Shown: piece after piece, positions 9,445-18,562 of the stretch
Numbering within the stretch: the first letter of the stretch is position 1
How the letters are laid out: every line of letters begins with the position of its first letter
Source of the DNA: Candidatus Pacearchaeota archaeon
GTDB taxonomy: Archaea > Nanobdellota > Nanobdellia > Pacearchaeales > DTIR01
Assembly: GCA_018303805.1 (NCBI GenBank)
Contig: JAGVXL010000001.1
Span: 241,528-305,527 of the forward strand
DNA length: 64,000 nt
Reading direction: 5' to 3'
The notes under the pieces: generated by a model
Database searches by the model: none
Told to the model about the DNA's origin: nothing
Seen by the model: the letters and a program-made list of their open reading frames with translations, nothing else
Made by a program: the position numbers and the translations under genes

Positions 9445-10182
9445 ATGGCAGAAAAAATAAGCAAGGTTTCATTGGATGGAATTTTAGAATTGAAAGAAAA
9501 AGGCAAGAGGTTATACAAGATAGAAGAGCTACAAAAACCATTTGAAGATAAAGACATCAAAATTAAAGCCATAGTAAACAGCAAAAACAAGATTTATTTT
9601 TATGAAGATAAATTTTGGTTTTATGGTTATGAAAGAGATAATAAAATTAGGTTTGATTCAGATGACCACCCTTACTTTAATGCATATTTTGGGCAAAAGC
9701 CACAGAATTCATTTAAGTTATATGATGGCTACTTTCTTGGCCGTTACGGATGCGGAGGTTCTCATAGGGGGGTAGGAATTATAGAAAGGGTATACAATCT
9801 TATCACCGCATCTAATAGCAGACGCCATAAGGAACTTTTGGATGAATTTGATTCTTTTTATGATAACATCAAAGATAATGAAGTTTATGAACTTAAAGAA
9901 GAGTTTGGATTATGCAATATAAACCCAAAAAAGATACTGGAATCTAAGACAACCTCCCTTCCACTATGCGAAAAAGAAAAAAAGTTTATTATAGCATTTG
10001 GAAATTGGTATGGGCAATTTATAAACAAAAATGGAGAATATAATCGGAAAATAAAAGTGGTAAGGAAAAAAGAACACGAAACAGCTTTCAAAAAATATAT
10101 CCAAGAAACAATTAAGAAACTTGAGATTAATGGTTTTAAAAAATGTGAGAAATATTGCAAGCAAAAAATTCTAATGCCTTGA
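9445..10182 (+). CDS. Hypothetical protein
   Basis: Intact 245-aa ORF with upstream palindromic regulatory-looking sequence. Confidence 0.5.
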   Translation: MAEKISKVSLDGILELKEKGKRLYKIEELQKPFEDKDIKIKAIVNSKNKIYFYEDKFWFYGYERDNKIRFDSDDHPYFNAYFGQKPQNSFKLYDGYFLGRYGCGGSHRGVGIIERVYNLITASNSRRHKELLDEFDSFYDNIKDNEVYELKEEFGLCNINPKKILESKTTSLPLCEKEKKFIIAFGNWYGQFINKNGEYNRKIKVVRKKEHETAFKKYIQETIKKLEINGFKKCEKYCKQKILMP

Positions 10183-10234
10183 ACAGTTAATCTTAAAAAT
10201 CTATTTCTGTTTTGTTTGTTATGGAAAGAGTGGT

Positions 10235-10310
10235 TGCTGAAGGTATCGGAACCAAGAAAAGCAAAGCTTTTCTGGTCCAGAAAATCTCAAGATTTTCTTG
10301 GAACCGCTGG
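10235..10310 (+). repeat. Hairpin cluster related to the composite repeat family
   Basis: GAAAAGCAAAGCTTTTC and CAGAAAATCTCAAGATTTTCTTGG hairpins just upstream of the Dph2-like ORF. Confidence 0.55.
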
Positions 10311-10321
10311 AGTTTCTAATT

Positions 10322-11011
10322 ATGGAGTTCATGTTTATAGAAGCCAGAAAGATATTTTCTCAGGAAGAGATTGAACAAGTTAAACAGGCAGTGAAAAATT
10401 TTGCAAAAAACAACCCTAAAATCAGAAGAATTGGCATGGCTGCATCATTGCAGTATCTCGGCTTGCTGCCAATAATCGGGGAAGAACTGGAAAAAAACAA
10501 AATTAGCGCAGTAACCAGCAGGGGCAATCTGGCGAAACATGAGGCACAAATTCTCGGCTGTGACATAAATGCAACGAAGAACATAGAAAAAAAGGTTCAG
10601 GCATTTCTGCTTGCAAGCAATGGAAAATTTCATGCATTGCAGCTTGCAAATTCAACAAGCAAGCCAATATTTATCCTATCTGGCGGCATTATAGCAAAAA
10701 TAAGCAAGGAAGAAATTGAAAGTATGAGGAAAAAAAGGCTTGGAGCAATAAAAAATTTCCTTGCAAGCAAAGAAATCGGGATAATTGTCTCAACAAAGCC
10801 AGGACAGAACAAGATTAAAGATGTTAAAAAAATCAAGGAAATGCTTGAAAAGCAAGGGAAAAAGGCATTCCTTTTCATAGCAGACACCATTGATATAAAC
10901 GAGCTTGAGAATTTTTCATGTGAGGCATGGATAAACACGGCATGCCCTGCACTTATCTTGGATTCAACGAAAATCGTGAACTGGAATGAGGTTGAAAAAT
11001 TTTTCAGATGA
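10322..11011 (+). CDS. Dph2-like protein, N-terminally shortened
   Basis: RRIGMAASLQYLGLLP..., AQILGCDINAT, ASNGKFHALQLA, ACPALILDSTKIVNWNEVEKF resemble Dph2 domains 2-3; region expected to hold the first Cys is absent. Confidence 0.6.
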   Translation: MEFMFIEARKIFSQEEIEQVKQAVKNFAKNNPKIRRIGMAASLQYLGLLPIIGEELEKNKISAVTSRGNLAKHEAQILGCDINATKNIEKKVQAFLLASNGKFHALQLANSTSKPIFILSGGIIAKISKEEIESMRKKRLGAIKNFLASKEIGIIVSTKPGQNKIKDVKKIKEMLEKQGKKAFLFIADTIDINELENFSCEAWINTACPALILDSTKIVNWNEVEKFFR

Positions 11012-11101
11012 AAAATTTTTAAAGAGTAAAGCTAAGGCAGTTTCAAGAAATCCAAAAAAGGAAATATTTATAAATAGTAACAACTGTAAAATAACAACAC
11101 T

Positions 11102-13015
11102 ATGGAGAGAGAAATGAAAACAAGGATATTGCTTACAACAGCATTTTTATCAATTCTTGTACTATTAACAACTGCAAATGCATTCACGATAACCAGCCCT
11201 GATTCTCTTACTGCCTTGCATAATTATGTTCTGCCAATCAATATAACAGTTAACAATTCCGGCTTTGAAGCCATGCAAAACATGACAATAACCGCAACAG
11301 ATATATCAAACCAATCTAATATTCTAAGCACCTCTGCATCAAATATCTCTGCAGGACAAGTAAAGGTATACACGCTAAATTATACAATACCCCAATACAC
11401 CTATGCAAAGGCATACCCAATAACAATAAACATCTCAGGGCAGAACATGTCTGGCAATATGTCCTCTGCAGCAAAAACAATAACAATAACCGTGAATGAA
11501 AACAAGGGGTTGAGCAGTTCTGCAACAGCAATGAGCGTTTCCTCTGCAGCCGGTACCACAAAGCAAGCAACTTTCGCAATAACAAACACAGGAAATGTCA
11601 ACTTGACAAACATCACTGTAACGCAGCAGACAATATTGAATGATTCTGACAATAATATAATAACACTTTCAATAACCTCTGACAAGAATTTGCAGGCGTT
11701 GGCTCCTGGCAACACAGCCACTATTTTTATTAATGCCACTGTTCCAAATTCCCAGCAGAGAAAAACATACAGCACAAACCTCCTTGTAAATTCAAGTGAA
11801 GGAATAGGCGCAACTATTGCTTACCAAATTACAATAAAAGAAAGTTACTGCGAGCTGGGAAACAAGGGCTCATACCTTACAGTTGATATAAAAGAGCCAG
11901 ATAATGGAGATGATTTTTACCCTAATGATGAAATCCCGGTTATGGTAAGAGTGAAAAACACCGATAATGACGAAAGGGATGTTATAGTAAGGGCTGACTT
12001 GTATGACGAGACAGATGACCAGTTCCTTGATGTTGAGTATGAGACAGACGCAACAATAGGAGATGACTCAAGCGAGGATTTTGAATTCACCCTGAAAGTC
12101 CCTCTTGATATTATAAACACGCATGATTTCAGGATTTATGCCAAGGTGTATGAGGACGGAGAAGAAGAAAGCCAATGTTATGAGGATTACATATCAACAG
12201 ACCTCAAGAAAGAATCGCACTCTTTGCTTATAGACAAGGTTGAAATGCCTTCAACTGCAAAATGCGATGACAGCATAGAAGCAGATGTAAAGCTGGCTAA
12301 TGCAGGCAAGAATGATGAAGAGGATGTAAAGCTGGAGGTAATAAATTCAGAACTCGGCATAAGCGAGGAAAAGCTTTTCAACCTGGACACGGGAGAGGCA
12401 AGGACTTCAACATTGGCAATAAAAATCCCAAAGAACACAACAGAAAAGGATTACACAATAACAATAAGGGCATCCTATTACCTTTCAAATGACGAGTATA
12501 AGAAGGATGTGCAGGCGGTTAAGACAGTCAAGGTTTCAGGAAACTGCATGCCCGTAATAGAGAATACTGTTGTAAATGCCGAAGTGCTGAACACAGCAGT
12601 TGTAAAAGAGCAACTGGGCATCAAGCTTACCATATTCAACACAGGCACATCAACGGCAACATACAATGTTGCTGCTTCAGGATATGAAACATGGGCAACA
12701 CTTGATAAGGTTGAGCCGGCAACAGTAACTGTTGAGGCAGGAAGGTCAGAATCAAGCTACGTTTATCTAACTCCATTGGAGAACACTGCAGGCGCACACA
12801 CCATCACATTGAAAGCGATGTGGGGCAGCAGGAGCCTTACAAAAACAATAACAATCCCTGTAACAGAGAAGATGACACCGCAAAGCGCATATCAGAAAAT
12901 CTCGCAGAGATTGAGCAACCTAAGCGGATTTGACTTGGCAACAGTAAATATTGTGCTTGTCGTGGCAATAGTTCTGGTTTTTGCATGGATAATGCGTGTG
13001 AGAAGGGCTTACTAG
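11102..13015 (+). CDS. Secreted, C-terminally anchored multi-Ig-like surface protein
   Basis: Signal peptide, many N-x-S/T sequons, NEW3/CARDB-like repeats, C-terminal TM plus RVRRAY. Confidence 0.7.
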   Translation: MEREMKTRILLTTAFLSILVLLTTANAFTITSPDSLTALHNYVLPINITVNNSGFEAMQNMTITATDISNQSNILSTSASNISAGQVKVYTLNYTIPQYTYAKAYPITINISGQNMSGNMSSAAKTITITVNENKGLSSSATAMSVSSAAGTTKQATFAITNTGNVNLTNITVTQQTILNDSDNNIITLSITSDKNLQALAPGNTATIFINATVPNSQQRKTYSTNLLVNSSEGIGATIAYQITIKESYCELGNKGSYLTVDIKEPDNGDDFYPNDEIPVMVRVKNTDNDERDVIVRADLYDETDDQFLDVEYETDATIGDDSSEDFEFTLKVPLDIINTHDFRIYAKVYEDGEEESQCYEDYISTDLKKESHSLLIDKVEMPSTAKCDDSIEADVKLANAGKNDEEDVKLEVINSELGISEEKLFNLDTGEARTSTLAIKIPKNTTEKDYTITIRASYYLSNDEYKKDVQAVKTVKVSGNCMPVIENTVVNAEVLNTAVVKEQLGIKLTIFNTGTSTATYNVAASGYETWATLDKVEPATVTVEAGRSESSYVYLTPLENTAGAHTITLKAMWGSRSLTKTITIPVTEKMTPQSAYQKISQRLSNLSGFDLATVNIVLVVAIVLVFAWIMRVRRAY

Positions 13016-13045
13016 GGCTTTATTTTTTTATCCTAAGCAAGAGAA

Positions 13046-13294
13046 ATGAAAAATTTGCTAAAAAAACTGATTTATGAGATTGAGAGGAGAAAGTATATTC
13101 ACTGCCTCAAGGAGAATCCAGAGGACACAGAAGTAAGGAGAGGGCTGCTTACATGGCATCTTAAGCATGGATATTACGCAAAGGCATTTGAGCAATATAA
13201 ATTAATCAAGGATAAATACAGCAAGGGTGCAAGATTTGAAGAGCTTCTGGAAGCAAAAGAGGCTTTGAAAAGCAAGGGTTTTTCTATAGATTAA
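13046..13294 (+). CDS. Small alpha-helical hypothetical protein
   Basis: 82-aa ORF, TPR-like pattern. Confidence 0.45.
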   Translation: MKNLLKKLIYEIERRKYIHCLKENPEDTEVRRGLLTWHLKHGYYAKAFEQYKLIKDKYSKGARFEELLEAKEALKSKGFSID

Positions 13295-13953
13295 ATCAGT
13301 GGCAAAAACTTGCTGAGCAGATACAGGGTTGTTGCGGCAACGAGCGGCACAACTAAATTGTCATCAACATCATCCCCTCTGAGCTGCAGGGTTAACGCCT
13401 CAGCAAGCATTGCCATGCTAGCGGCAAGCAATGCCTTGATTGGGGAAACAAAAAACAATGCGGCAATGAAACCTGAAATTATGCCTACAATTGTGCCTTC
13501 AATCTTCTTTAAAGTATTAAATGGCTTCCTGTGATTCTTCCTGCCGATAAAAATGCCGGAAATAGTTGCAAAGGGATCAGCAACTGTCAAAATTGCAATT
13601 GATGCAAGCGCAATGCCATAAGGAAAAATCTTCAGAACAAGCAGACAGCCGGCAACAAAAAACAATGTGCCCTTTCCAGGGAACCTCCTGATATACCTTG
13701 GCTTCTCAAACGCTTTAAGCATGAGATAGATAAACGGCAATTTAAAGCGCAATGAAATCAATGAGAGGATTATGCCTGAAACAAGCAGGGAAAACAGGAA
13801 CCATCTTATGCCGGAGGCAAAGTTCATTGCAAGCCATAGGATTGCAAAACCCATTAGGATATGGAATATTGCCCTTCTCACCCTCAAGAAGCTTACTGCG
13901 CTTCCTCGCTTTTTCCGCTGTTCTTTCTTTGGCATTTTACTTTTTAATTCCAA
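13291..13953 (-). CDS. Dolichol kinase/phosphatidate cytidylyltransferase-like integral membrane protein
   Basis: ADPFATISGIFIGRKNHRKPFNTLKKIEGTIVG...DDNLVVPL and multiple TMs. Confidence 0.7.
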   Translation of the reverse strand: MELKSKMPKKEQRKKRGSAVSFLRVRRAIFHILMGFAILWLAMNFASGIRWFLFSLLVSGIILSLISLRFKLPFIYLMLKAFEKPRYIRRFPGKGTLFFVAGCLLVLKIFPYGIALASIAILTVADPFATISGIFIGRKNHRKPFNTLKKIEGTIVGIISGFIAALFFVSPIKALLAASMAMLAEALTLQLRGDDVDDNLVVPLVAATTLYLLSKFLPLI

Positions 13954-14596
13954 AAATTTTTTTCAGCACAGAAAAGATATTGCTGTATCCATATCCTTCT
14001 TCAAGCCTGACAGCAGCCAAGCCGATAAAATAACCTAAAAACGCCCCTGCAAGAACATCGCTCATATAGTGCAGCGAGAAATAAACCCTTGAAAATCCCA
14101 CCAAACAGGCAAAAACAAGCCAGAAAAACTTTAATCTGGGGAATTCCCTGTCTAAGATTGGCAATGCTGCGAAGGCGACTGCTGCATGCAGGCTTGGGAA
14201 ACTTGAGGCAAGCAAGCCCTGGGTCTGGACAAGAACCTTCAGTGTGGGAAACCCTATGTAATAAGGCCTAACCCTTATAAAAACAAGTTTAAGCGCTGCT
14301 ACAACCGCAAATGAGGACAGCAAGCTCATCCATAAAGGGAAAAGCCATTTTCTCTTATGTTCATGCCACAAGAATAGCGATGTAAGCACAAATAGAACAA
14401 CGATGACTGAGCCGGCATAAGTAACAACAAGCATGAACTTATCCAGCAGGGGATTCTGCAGCTCAGAGGCAAATTTTACTATGGAATTGTCAAACTTTAA
14501 CGAGAGAAGCAGCATAGCTGTAAAAGCCGCAATAAGCAGGGCTAACTTGGCTAATAAAAATCTTGATTTTCCCACACTCCTTTTCCCCATAAACAA
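13937..14596 (-). CDS. PAP2-superfamily phosphatase
   Basis: KLVFIRVRP, SSFPSLHAA, SRVYFSLHYMSDVLAG. Confidence 0.9.
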   Translation of the reverse strand: MFMGKRSVGKSRFLLAKLALLIAAFTAMLLLSLKFDNSIVKFASELQNPLLDKFMLVVTYAGSVIVVLFVLTSLFLWHEHKRKWLFPLWMSLLSSFAVVAALKLVFIRVRPYYIGFPTLKVLVQTQGLLASSFPSLHAAVAFAALPILDREFPRLKFFWLVFACLVGFSRVYFSLHYMSDVLAGAFLGYFIGLAAVRLEEGYGYSNIFSVLKKIFGIKK

Positions 14597-14668
14597 AAAA
14601 CAGGAAATCTATTTAAATAGATTTTGCCTTAAGCTTTCTCTAAAGAGAAACCTTAGAAAGAGAAAAAA

Positions 14669-15253
14669 ATGGCAGGAAGAAAGAGAGGGAAGGGCAGAAT
14701 AAACAGAAAAAAAGGGATAGAGAACAAAAGGGCGGCAATGGACATAGCAGCAAGATATTTGCTGCTTCTTCTTGCATCTCTGAACAGCCTCTGGATTTTT
14801 TATATTATTTTCACGCCATTAACAATTCAGGCAGCCGCATTGCTGCTAAAAATTTTTTACACAACAGAGGTTTACAAAAATATTATCCTGCTGAACTATG
14901 AAGTTGTGATAGATATGGTGAGGGCATGCATTGCCGGCTCGGCATATTACCTTCTGCTGATATTAAACCTGACAACTGCAAGGATAAAACTGAAAAAAAG
15001 AATCTGGATATTCCTCTTTGATTCTTCACTTTTCTTTCTGCTGAACATAGCAAGGATATCCCTGCTTGCTATAATGCAAGTCAACAAGATTGCGGCTTTT
15101 GACATAACACACAAGCTGTTCTGGTATGGCATGAGCACTATCTATGTGGTTTTAATCTGGATTCTAACAATCAATATCTTTAAGATAAAAAACATTCCAG
15201 TTTACTCTGATGTAAGGTTTCTTCTGGAACAGGCAAAGAGAAAATTACAATAA
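14669..15253 (+). CDS. Archaeosortase/exosortase-family membrane protein
   Basis: Polytopic; ordered Cys (VRACIAGSAYY), Arg (LNIARISLL), His (DITHKLFWYG) as in the archaeosortase triad. Confidence 0.65.
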   Translation: MAGRKRGKGRINRKKGIENKRAAMDIAARYLLLLLASLNSLWIFYIIFTPLTIQAAALLLKIFYTTEVYKNIILLNYEVVIDMVRACIAGSAYYLLLILNLTTARIKLKKRIWIFLFDSSLFFLLNIARISLLAIMQVNKIAAFDITHKLFWYGMSTIYVVLIWILTINIFKIKNIPVYSDVRFLLEQAKRKLQ

Positions 15254-15730
15254 AGCCCTGAACATGCTTAATCCAGCAAGTGTCAATAAAGTGACAATCA
15301 CTCCTGCAATTAAAACACCCAAAGCAATAGCAGCAAAACTTTTTTTCCTGTTCAAGCCAAGAAGCCAAGCAATTAAAGCGCCTGTCCAAGCCCCTGTAAC
15401 AGGCAAGGGCACTGCAACAAACAAGGCAAGGGAAATATATCCATATTTGTTTATCTGCGGCTCAAGCTTCTTTGCTTTTCTCTGGATTCTTGTAATAAAT
15501 AAATTAAACAGTTTTCTGTAAAAATTAATGCCCAAAAACCTGTGATGCAGAAAGTCAAGGAAAAAGAAAACAGGCAGCACAACAAGGATGTTCGCAAGAA
15601 TGCAGATTAAAGGCAGGGCAATTGCATTTGCAAAGGTTAGCGTAGAGACACTTAAAATATAAGGAATGCCCCCTCTAAGTTCAGAAATTGGAGAGATGCT
15701 CAATAGTATAGCCAAAAATATGCTGTTCAT
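15245..15730 (-). CDS. Small multidrug export-like membrane protein (COG2426-like)
   Basis: SPISELRGGIPYILS start and FVAVPLPVTGAWTGALIAWLLGL. Confidence 0.75.
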   Translation of the reverse strand: MNSIFLAILLSISPISELRGGIPYILSVSTLTFANAIALPLICILANILVVLPVFFFLDFLHHRFLGINFYRKLFNLFITRIQRKAKKLEPQINKYGYISLALFVAVPLPVTGAWTGALIAWLLGLNRKKSFAAIALGVLIAGVIVTLLTLAGLSMFRALL

Positions 15731-15736
15731 TTTAAC

Positions 15737-16447
15737 TTATGAAGCTGAAATCTTCCACAGCCCTTTTATAATTTCCAGCATAAATGCCTCTGTTGTCTCA
15801 ACAATCCTGCAGTTGGATACATTCAGGACATAGCAGTCACCCCGCTGTGAGATGGAATTTTCAGGGGACTGCTGCAGCACGATTACTGTCTTGTTCAGGG
15901 CATCTGCACAGTCTCTTTCAGGGATATTCTCATCAATTGCAGTCTCATGGGAAGTTGTCGCGCCCTTGACATCTATGCCTAAAGCAGAAAGAAGGGAAGC
16001 CAGCTCAAAAGCGGCGAGGCTGCTTGCATAGCACTTGCTTGTTTCAGGCTGAAAAGAGATATATCCTGTCTTCCTCAATGCCACAGAAACATTTACCGGC
16101 ATTTTTAACTTGCGGGGGTCATTTCTTATGTATAAATTATAGTTAAAAGTTCCCTTTGAATTTGACAAGCCAATCCTGCCGTGGTATATTGTAACGCCCC
16201 CCTGAACAACCTTCTGGAACTTTATGCCGTGATACAGGAATGTCCCGATATTCCTGTAAACAAAGAAGAATATCAGGAATGCGGCAACAGCAGCAACCAT
16301 GAAAAGGACTATAACCAGTGTTTGTTTCTCCTCTTTTGAAAGCTTTCCTTTCCTGCCTCTAACAGGATTTTTTATTTCGCGCCCTGTTTTGTTTTCAGGC
16401 TTTTTTCCCCTCACCTTTTTTTTACCCCTCTTTTCTTTTTGCGCCAT
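15737..16447 (-). CDS. Single-TM extracytoplasmic protein
   Basis: Basic N-terminus, one TM, soluble domain; resembles next gene in layout. Confidence 0.5.
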   Translation of the reverse strand: MAQKEKRGKKKVRGKKPENKTGREIKNPVRGRKGKLSKEEKQTLVIVLFMVAAVAAFLIFFFVYRNIGTFLYHGIKFQKVVQGGVTIYHGRIGLSNSKGTFNYNLYIRNDPRKLKMPVNVSVALRKTGYISFQPETSKCYASSLAAFELASLLSALGIDVKGATTSHETAIDENIPERDCADALNKTVIVLQQSPENSISQRGDCYVLNVSNCRIVETTEAFMLEIIKGLWKISAS

Positions 16448-16518
16448 TTTTCAGTTTATTTCTGAGCTTTTTTAGTTTCTTCTCTCCGAAGTCTCTTCTT
16501 TTCTAAAGAAGAGAGCTC

Positions 16519-17133
16519 TTATATAATTCCGTAAATCCCAAATAACAACCTATCTGCCGCCCTTATTAAATTTTTTGCTGTTGAATCAATATAGATGCAA
16601 TTCTCATCCTGATAAATTCCTTCATTTACGAGAGTGGCATTATTAAATTTTTTCTCGTTTATAACAATCAGGATATCCCAGCATGTCTTGACAGGCAAAT
16701 CTGCGCATTCAGCCAGATTTGCCTGCTCCTCAAGGCAGGCAAGCTGCACCCTTAATGCAGGCAGGTTTCTGGCTATCTCATTCGCCGCTATCTTGGTTTC
16801 ATCATTCAGGGCAACAAAATAAATCTCCCTGCCTGAAAAAAGGTTTTGCGATAACTTGGCAGAGTAGGAGATGTTTTCAACATCCTGCGGCAAATATCTT
16901 ACAACAAGCCCAAAGTTTTGGTTCTGCAGCTGCCATAATCCACCTGAACTGGCAAACTCAAAATTGTTGTACTGCTTTCTCTCGCCCCGCCCCTGCTGCT
17001 GCCTCGCACTCCTGTCCATAATGCTGTAACCTGCAGTGCTTAACACCATTATTGCAACAAGTATTACTCCAACAACAATCTGGTTTCTCCTCTGTTTTTT
17101 TTCCCTCTCAGCTTTTGTTTCAATCCTCTTCAT
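16519..17133 (-). CDS. Single-TM extracytoplasmic protein
   Basis: Same layout as 15737-16447. Confidence 0.5.
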   Translation of the reverse strand: MKRIETKAEREKKQRRNQIVVGVILVAIMVLSTAGYSIMDRSARQQQGRGERKQYNNFEFASSGGLWQLQNQNFGLVVRYLPQDVENISYSAKLSQNLFSGREIYFVALNDETKIAANEIARNLPALRVQLACLEEQANLAECADLPVKTCWDILIVINEKKFNNATLVNEGIYQDENCIYIDSTAKNLIRAADRLLFGIYGII

Positions 17134-17246
17134 AAATCATTAATCAAGAAAAGAGATTTAAAGCTTTCGCTTGATTGTTGTTAAATGCAATAAATCTGGG
17201 CTTTTGAAAGATAACTTTATTAAATACTAACCTTTTACCTATTTAA

Positions 17247-17831
17247 ATGACAAACATTAATTCGATATCTAAGAAAAAATATCTACTTTTTAGTGTTATT
17301 GGATCTCACGCAGGGGAATCTGAGCAAGAAATTTTTAATAGAAAAAAAAGAGAAATTCTTAATGCTGATAAATCGTTTTGGTTAATTAAATCATTTAAAT
17401 CTAAAACTGAAGATATCCAGAATTTCTGTAGATTGGCTTCTGAAGAGGGTGAAGATATTTTTTGTATTTTTCTTGAAGCTTCTCAAAAAGGTGGTGCACA
17501 ACCTACAAAAACAAATTCAGTTGCTTATCAATTTTCATCAAATAATATTCATTGGTCAGATATTCCGAAAGGGATTAGAGTAACTGGAAAAATTGATAAA
17601 AAAACTACTGCTTTAGTTTTAGAGAGTTTAGAAATCAATAATGAAAAGAAAGTTGAAATGGATTTATGGAATTATTCAAATTTTTTAAATGATTTAGAAC
17701 CCATAAAATTCATGCAAGGAGCATCAACAATATGTGCAATAGAAAAACACAATAAAGGGATGAAATCAAGATATCGAAAAATTATTGCATTTGGAAAATT
17801 AACTAAGCCATTTGCAGTTTGGTTGAAATAA
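17247..17831 (+). CDS. Hypothetical protein, flanked by a 13-bp inverted repeat
   Basis: TAAATCTGGGCTT upstream (~17188) and AAGCCCAGATTTA downstream (~17830). Confidence 0.5.
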   Translation: MTNINSISKKKYLLFSVIGSHAGESEQEIFNRKKREILNADKSFWLIKSFKSKTEDIQNFCRLASEEGEDIFCIFLEASQKGGAQPTKTNSVAYQFSSNNIHWSDIPKGIRVTGKIDKKTTALVLESLEINNEKKVEMDLWNYSNFLNDLEPIKFMQGASTICAIEKHNKGMKSRYRKIIAFGKLTKPFAVWLK

Positions 17832-18020
17832 GCCCAGATTTACTCAAGCCACGCTGCGCTCTCCCTACGCTTCGCTTCGGTCGGGTCACTTAACAAGGGA
17901 TATACGGTTCAGCCCTCGGCACGGGCTTCACCCAAATTTTGCTCCGTTTCACTCCGCAAAACTTCTGTTAATCGCATTTATATCCCCAATTTCTGGTAAA
18001 TTTTGTCGTGGCTTCAGAAA

Positions 18021-18311
18021 TTAATAATTTCTGATAGTGCTCAAGAATTGAAGATTCTTGACATGGTCAAAATCATCAAGGAAAATCAGGTCATTTGGCT
18101 TATCATATTTAAAAACAAGAACAAAATGCCCAACATGAACCCTTTTGTACTCTTTCAAATCGTAATGTAGATTCTTATAATGCTCTATGTCTAAGATGTT
18201 TAAAATTTCATTCATTTTATTTAGGAGATTTTCATAAAGCTGTTTGTCTTTCTTTTGCAGCTTGGCAAGAACTCTATCAAAATTTTTACTTGTTTTATAC
18301 TTTCGGGGCAT
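18021..18311 (-). CDS. RelE/ParE-superfamily toxin
   Basis: YENLLNKMNEIL...YKNLHYDLKEYKRVHVGHFVLVFKYDKPNDLIFLDDFDHVKNL. Confidence 0.7.
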   Translation of the reverse strand: MPRKYKTSKNFDRVLAKLQKKDKQLYENLLNKMNEILNILDIEHYKNLHYDLKEYKRVHVGHFVLVFKYDKPNDLIFLDDFDHVKNLQFLSTIRNY

Positions 18312-18312
18312 T

Positions 18313-18549
18313 TTACCCTTTTTCTATTTTCCTTCTTAATTGTTCAATAGAAGTAAAAGTTTCGCCATATCCCTCTTTTTCTATTCTTTTCAATTTTTCC
18401 AGATACTCTGGCCTTAATTCCGGCTCTAAAATGCTTGCTCCGCAGTCAATAACTATCTTTGCTATTGCCTCGCTTTTCGTTTTCAAGTTGTATCTGGCTT
18501 TCACTATGTTCAGGATGTGGTTTGCTTCATCTGGAATTTCAATCTATAA
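18313..18549 (-). CDS. Cognate antitoxin (DUF2683/RHH-like); normal start codon not visible
   Basis: In-frame reading IEIPDEANHILNIVKARYNLKTKSEAIAKIVIDCGASILEPELRPEYLEKLKRIEKEG, immediately preceded by TAG at the edge of a hairpin. Confidence 0.6.
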
Positions 18550-18562
18550 ACCTTTCGGTTTT

